From the NCBI GenBank assembly GCA_036522155.1, contig DATDGI010000277.1, positions 1-34,969 on the forward strand: DNA of 34,969 nucleotides. Reading direction: 5' to 3'. This document shows, piece by piece, positions 31,801 to 34,969 of this stretch. Every line of letters starts with the position of its first letter. Position 1 is the stretch's first letter. The stretch comes from UBA9676 sp036522155. Lineage in GTDB: Bacteria > Actinomycetota > Actinomycetes > Streptosporangiales > Streptosporangiaceae. Under the pieces are notes generated by a model, which did not search any database, was not told the origin of the DNA, and saw only the letters and a list, made by a program, of their open reading frames with translations. The position numbers were made by a program, and so were the translations under genes.

Positions 31801-34800
31801 CTCGCAGCCGTGGCCCGCGCCCTCTCCCGGCGCCACCGGGCCGCAGCCAGTGGGCAGCGGTCCCGGGCCAGCCGGCAGCGACGCCAGCCTGGCCGGACCG
31901 GGCAGCATGTCCGGCCCTTCCGACGGCACAACGCCGGCCCGCCCGGAGGCGGATGCCGGGACCACGCCGCCGACGGCGGCAACAGGCACACCAGAGCCGG
32001 CCAGCGCCCCGCAGCCGGCCAGCGCCCCGCAGCCGGCCAGCTCGCCGGCGCCAGCGGGTCCGCCAGGGTCCGCCGATGCGCCACGGCCAGCCAGCGCCCC
32101 GCGGCCTGGCGATGCTCCGCGGCCTGGCGACGCGCCCGGGCCAGTTAGTGCGCCCGGGTCTGCCAGTGCGCCCGGGTCTGCCAGTGCGCCGGGAACCGCG
32201 GCCACAACCGATACCGCTCAGCCACCGTCTGCTGCCGAAGCCTCGGGCTCCCGCGCACAGGCCAGCCCGCCGGCGCCGACTGCCACGGCAACCCCGGCCG
32301 AGGCTCCGCTGGCCGACAAGCACACGGGCGACAAGCACACCGGCGACGAGCAGCCGGCGGGGCCGGGCAGCGCCGCGGGGCAGGATGTCCAGGCCGGGCA
32401 GAGCGGCGCGGCGGGGGACGACTCCGGCCGGCCAGGTGAGCCGACGGGCCGAGCTGAGCGCCTGGGCCAGGCCGGGTCGGTGGGCCGGGCTCAGGCCAGC
32501 ACTCCGTCCACGACCGCCAACCAAGCCCGGTCAGCGGACCAGGCTCAGTCAGCGGACCGGGCCCAGTCCGCCGAGCAACCTGGGACCGGGGACCAGGCTC
32601 AGTCCGCCCTTCTGGCTGGGGTCGCCGATCGGACCGTGACGGTGGATCAAACTGCGACCGCGGACCAGGCTCAGCCCGCCATCGTGGCTGGGATCGCGGG
32701 CCAGCCGGCCATTCAGGCCGTGGCCGCTGGCCAGGCCCAGCGGACGATCCCGGCCGCTGGCCCGGCGACCGCCGTCTCCGGCGATGACCTCCTGGGGGTG
32801 GCCGACTGGGTCCGGTGCTTCACCGAGGAACTGCGCCCAGCACCACCTCCTCCATCCGCGGGCAGTCCCGGGCCGTGGCGGCTTCGGGCCGCCAGCCGCC
32901 AGTCGTTCGGCAAGATGGCGGTTGAGGTTTTCGGCGACGACCCGCGCGCGGAGCACGTGCTCGCGGTGCTGGGCGACCCGGCCGACACTGGTGCCTGTGC
33001 CAGCCTGCTTGACGCCGTCGGGGATGCCGCCCCCAGCGGGCGGCTGGTGGTGATCACCGCCACCGGCGGGCTGTCCGGTTTCTGCGCAACGCTGCATGCG
33101 GAGCAGCCGGAGCTCGGCATCACCCTGATCACGGTGCCGGAGAGCCGTGAGGGGCTGCGGGCCGCCCGGCCGTTCGCGTCGGCCACGCCGGGTGAGTTCC
33201 GCGAGCTGGTCATCGACGAGGCAGGCGTGGCCAGAATGCCGGCCATGGTGGCCACCGAGCCTGCCGCGGACGGCACCTTCCCGCTCGGGCCGGCCGACGT
33301 GATCCTGGTCAGCGGCATGACCGGGGTGGCCGAGCTGGCCTGCGCGGCCGCGCTGGCCGGGCGCGGGGCGGCCCTGGCGATCCTGGCCCCGCCCGGCCCC
33401 GAGGACCCGCGGCTGGCCGCGCATCTGGCCCAGCTGCGCACGGTCGGTATCCGGGTGAGCCGCAAGAAGGCCGACCTGAGTGACCCGGGGCAGGCCGCCG
33501 CCGCCGTCCGCAGCCTCGAACGCGGCCTGGGCCCGGTGACCGCCGTGGTGCACGCCGCAACCCCGGGCCCGATCGAGCGCTGCGTCCGGCTGCCGGAGTC
33601 CACGCTGCGCCTGCATGTGTTGAGCCAGCAGGCCAGGCTACGGAATCTGCTCGGCGCGGTGGCGATGGAGCGGTTGCGGCTGCTGCTGACCTTCGGCTCG
33701 GTGTCAGCCCGGTACGGCGCCGTGGAGCGTGCGTGCAGCGCGCTGGCCAGCGGCCTGCTGGCGCAGCAGGCCGCGCGGCTGGCCACCGGCCCACGCTGCC
33801 GGGTGCTGCATGTCGACTGGCCACCCTGGGCGGATGCCGGGCCCGATGGCACCCGGGATCCCGCGATCCCGCCCGGCGGCCCGGACCAGCCCGCGCCGGC
33901 GGTGCCGGCTGGTGCCTCCGCTGCCGCCCGGCTGCTGCTGAACGTGCTGGCCACACCGGAGTTCCCGGGCCGGATCGCGATCCACGGCCGGGTCGGGGTG
34001 CCCGCCCCGGCGGCGCTCCAGCCCGGCCTGGCGGCGGTCACCCGCGGGCGTTTCCTCACCGGGGTCCGGCTGCTGTACCCCGGCATCGAACTGGTGGCGG
34101 ACACGCGGCTGAACCTGGCCAGCGACCCTTACCTGGCCGACTACCGGGTCGACGGCCTGCCGGTGCTGCCGCTGACGATGGCCCTGGAGGCGATGGCCCA
34201 GGCCGCCTCGGTCCTGGCCGGGCGGCCGCAACGGCAGGTGACCGGCATCGCCATGCCCGCGCCGGTGGTGCTGCCCGGCGGCTCCGCTGGCGCCGGGACC
34301 CTGATCAGGGTGAGCGCGCTGCGCCGGGGCGACGTGGTGGAGACGGTGCTGCGTTGCGCCGAAACGGGGTTCCGGGTGGATCACGTCACCGCGACCTTCC
34401 AGGCGGGAAGCGTTGCGGCCGGTCCGGTTCTGGCCGAAGAAACGGCGGCGGCGCCGGTGGGCAGCATCGTCGACGGCACCGACCTGTATGGGGCGGTCTA
34501 CTTCCAGACCGGGCGGTTCCGGCGGGTCGCCTTCCTGCCCGAGGTCAGCTCGCGTTCCTGCCGGGCGCTGGTGCGCGGCGGCGACGACCAGCCGTGGTTC
34601 GGCGCGGCGCCGGGCCCGGTCGATGCCCCGCTGGTGCTGGGCAGCCCCGGGCTCAACGACGCGGCCTCGCACGTGCTGCAGGCCTGCCTCCCGCACCGCC
34701 GGGTGCTGGTCACCGGGTGCGAGTCGCTGACGGTTAGCGGGGCCGAGGTCCGCGGCGCGGTGCAGGTGCGGGCCGCCCGGCGGGCGGGAACGGCGGACAT

Positions 34801-34969
34801 GGTCTGGGACGTCGCCGCGACCGACGCGACCGGCCAGGCGCTCGCCACCTGGGCCGGGCTGCGGCTGCGGGCCGTGGGCCCGCTGGCCACGGGCAGCGCC
34901 TGGCATCCGGCGCTGCTGGCCGCGCTGCTGGAGGGACGTGCGGCCGAGCTGGGACTGCATCCCGGCCTG
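28895..34969 (+). CDS. Enediyne-PKSE-like giant polyketide synthase with degenerate active sites (partial, runs off the end)
   Basis: 2025 codons are visible with no stop. The ATG at 28895 is assumed; an in-frame GTG at 28877 is an alternative and a stop at 28862 bars longer forms. The order follows enediyne PKSs: KS (about 13-470), AT (about 645-945), then where the ACP should be a Pro/Ala/Gln linker (about 950-1295), KR (about 1466-1640) and DH (from about 1735). Landmarks include F-W-P-G-E-G-C-G, S-V-K-A-N-I-G-H-T-K-A-A-A-G, T-N-P-C-G after the AT and D-L-Y-G...T-G-R-F-R-R-V in the DH. Catalytic positions are changed: KS Cys is H229 (V-D-S-A-H-S-S-S-L) and the first His is D362 (E-G-D-G-T-G-T), while K394 and H399 remain. 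AT has E656 (F-P-G-E-G), G708 (G-H-G-V-G-E) and Y810 (F-Y-S). KR has S-G-M-T-G-V-A for its glycine loop and S1615/S1619 for Tyr/Asn. DH has Y1750 for His. It should be unable to make a polyketide alone. Confidence 0.85.
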   Translation, partial: MPETPASETPAEAIAVVGMACRFPEAAHTAEFLELFLTGRRSFRRLPPVRLDVTGDGDPVTPTGEPPAADQGPAELPPVRAALIEGWHFDRAAFGITESAYRAADPAHWLALETAARALADGGFPGGQGLTRDRTGVIIGNTLTGDVSRATTMRARWPYVRRILAAALAGEVAPEAQAAVIERAMAGFLAPFPRIGEESLAGSLPGAIADRICGHFGFRGGGHAVDSAHSSSLLAIASACSALAAGDIDAAVAGGVDLSIDPFELAGLASTGALAGGEMRIFDTRPTGFWPGEGCGLVVLMRARDARAAGVPAYAEIAGWGLSSAGNQALTRPGSGSLLLALRRAYQRAGLDPAAVQLIEGDGTGTGSGDLAELTSLAEIREGAGTLAALGSVKANIGHTKAAAGVAGLIKATLAVAAGVLPPTTGCLRPHPLITSEDARLRVLRTAEPWPDGPRLAGVSAVGPGGTSVHVIVRRDTRGGRRRRAPGAAQLAAVSAASPAADAAARRASTGGSQTDAGTGGSRGSRGGQTGGAGQRRGGPGRAMLVVAGPPRTEAFVFSGPDRQALARELGRVADLAPWLSDGELQDLACQAGRRSEDLGPIRVSLVASSQDQLAGLARDAIGLLPGLRPGKLAVVPGVFAADGGRGRVTLLFPGEGAPLGTPSSRPAADEAASYDPALQPAILAASLAGLRWLDQLGVVASAAAGHGVGEITGLVWAGSLAEPDAAQLVSQRGSLLADPATPPTTLMRVDADAGTAAGLCAGTELAIAADNGPRCQVLAGPATALRVLAQRLAQDGLPARLLGSPHGFYSAAMTDRVPALRTVLAGVPFRPLIRRLISTVSGTELAADADIVSLLCRQLTSPVRFADALRVAAADADLLVETGPGHCLSLLAGDCTDVPAVSLGGDRADVAAAAQVMAALFAVGAVRALAMPFSGRPARPIDIWRERTFVTNPCGTAPPPGIRAAATGSQPWPAPSPGATGPQPVGSGPGPAGSDASLAGPGSMSGPSDGTTPARPEADAGTTPPTAATGTPEPASAPQPASAPQPASSPAPAGPPGSADAPRPASAPRPGDAPRPGDAPGPVSAPGSASAPGSASAPGTAATTDTAQPPSAAEASGSRAQASPPAPTATATPAEAPLADKHTGDKHTGDEQPAGPGSAAGQDVQAGQSGAAGDDSGRPGEPTGRAERLGQAGSVGRAQASTPSTTANQARSADQAQSADRAQSAEQPGTGDQAQSALLAGVADRTVTVDQTATADQAQPAIVAGIAGQPAIQAVAAGQAQRTIPAAGPATAVSGDDLLGVADWVRCFTEELRPAPPPPSAGSPGPWRLRAASRQSFGKMAVEVFGDDPRAEHVLAVLGDPADTGACASLLDAVGDAAPSGRLVVITATGGLSGFCATLHAEQPELGITLITVPESREGLRAARPFASATPGEFRELVIDEAGVARMPAMVATEPAADGTFPLGPADVILVSGMTGVAELACAAALAGRGAALAILAPPGPEDPRLAAHLAQLRTVGIRVSRKKADLSDPGQAAAAVRSLERGLGPVTAVVHAATPGPIERCVRLPESTLRLHVLSQQARLRNLLGAVAMERLRLLLTFGSVSARYGAVERACSALASGLLAQQAARLATGPRCRVLHVDWPPWADAGPDGTRDPAIPPGGPDQPAPAVPAGASAAARLLLNVLATPEFPGRIAIHGRVGVPAPAALQPGLAAVTRGRFLTGVRLLYPGIELVADTRLNLASDPYLADYRVDGLPVLPLTMALEAMAQAASVLAGRPQRQVTGIAMPAPVVLPGGSAGAGTLIRVSALRRGDVVETVLRCAETGFRVDHVTATFQAGSVAAGPVLAEETAAAPVGSIVDGTDLYGAVYFQTGRFRRVAFLPEVSSRSCRALVRGGDDQPWFGAAPGPVDAPLVLGSPGLNDAASHVLQACLPHRRVLVTGCESLTVSGAEVRGAVQVRAARRAGTADMVWDVAATDATGQALATWAGLRLRAVGPLATGSAWHPALLAALLEGRAAELGLHPGL
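31745..32780 (+). repeat. Low-complexity repeat tract inside the synthase gene
   Basis: About 345 codons replace the ACP region. They form imperfect repeats: P-A-S-A-P-Q copies, P-R-P-G-D-A twice, S-A-P-G-S-A copies, D-K-H-T-G twice, then D-Q-A-Q-S-A-type repeats. The nucleotide repeats are visible too (for example GCCAGCGCCCCGCAGCCG copies near 32005-32040). No D-S-L or N-S-I-type phosphopantetheine site is seen. Confidence 0.8.

Overview
The window is high-GC DNA with G/C-ending codons, GTG starts and purine-rich ribosome binding sites. An HrdB-type principal sigma factor, the lexA/LysM/nrdR/nrdJ neighbourhood and a B12-dependent ribonucleotide reductase point to a filamentous-type actinomycete (Actinomycetota). 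The genus cannot be read from the sequence. No rRNA, tRNA, CRISPR array or insertion sequence was recognised.

Layout. Positions 1-3100 hold the 3' end of a TMEM175-like channel gene, a small membrane protein gene and the principal sigma factor gene. Positions 3470-10270 hold a PAS-PAS-GAF-PP2C phosphatase, an uncharacterised protein and a membrane-anchored double CbxX-type AAA+ ATPase. Positions 10476-13285 hold a convergent pair of hydrolases (amidohydrolase and amidase). Positions 13501-16105 hold a first lexA-like gene, an SDR oxidoreductase and a PIN-toxin/RHH-antitoxin pair with a perfect operator palindrome. Positions 16183-24496 form a DNA-damage and dNTP-supply block: nrdJ with three inteins, nrdR, a LysM membrane protein of the Rv2719c/DivS type, and a divergent second lexA with an SOS box over its promoter. 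Positions 24560-28077 hold an asparaginase and leuS. leuS is preceded by a short leader ORF with tandem Leu codons, a hairpin and an intrinsic terminator, which looks like an attenuator.

From 28895 to the end runs the first 2025 codons of a giant polyketide synthase that follows the enediyne PKSE sequence pattern. It opens a probable biosynthetic region that continues outside the window. Nearly every catalytic residue is replaced: KS Cys to His and first KS His to Asp; AT Gln to Glu, Ser to Gly and His to Tyr; KR Tyr and Asn to Ser with a broken nucleotide-binding loop; DH His to Tyr. The ACP region is replaced by about 345 residues of Pro/Ala/Gln-rich repeats. The reading frame is nevertheless open and coding-like throughout. 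This is the strongest candidate for something undescribed: an intact pseudo-synthase that may act as a scaffold, partner or regulator rather than a catalyst.

How the genes fit together. Two LexA proteins share a 16-bp operator-like element (13 of 16 identical) upstream of their genes. The nrdR promoter carries NrdR-box-like repeats over its start. Inteins 1 and 2 interrupt NrdJ immediately before catalytic cysteines, and intein 3 lies in a conserved active-site loop, so splicing must precede RNR activity. These are sequence-based inferences. Homology was judged by motif recognition only, with no database search.
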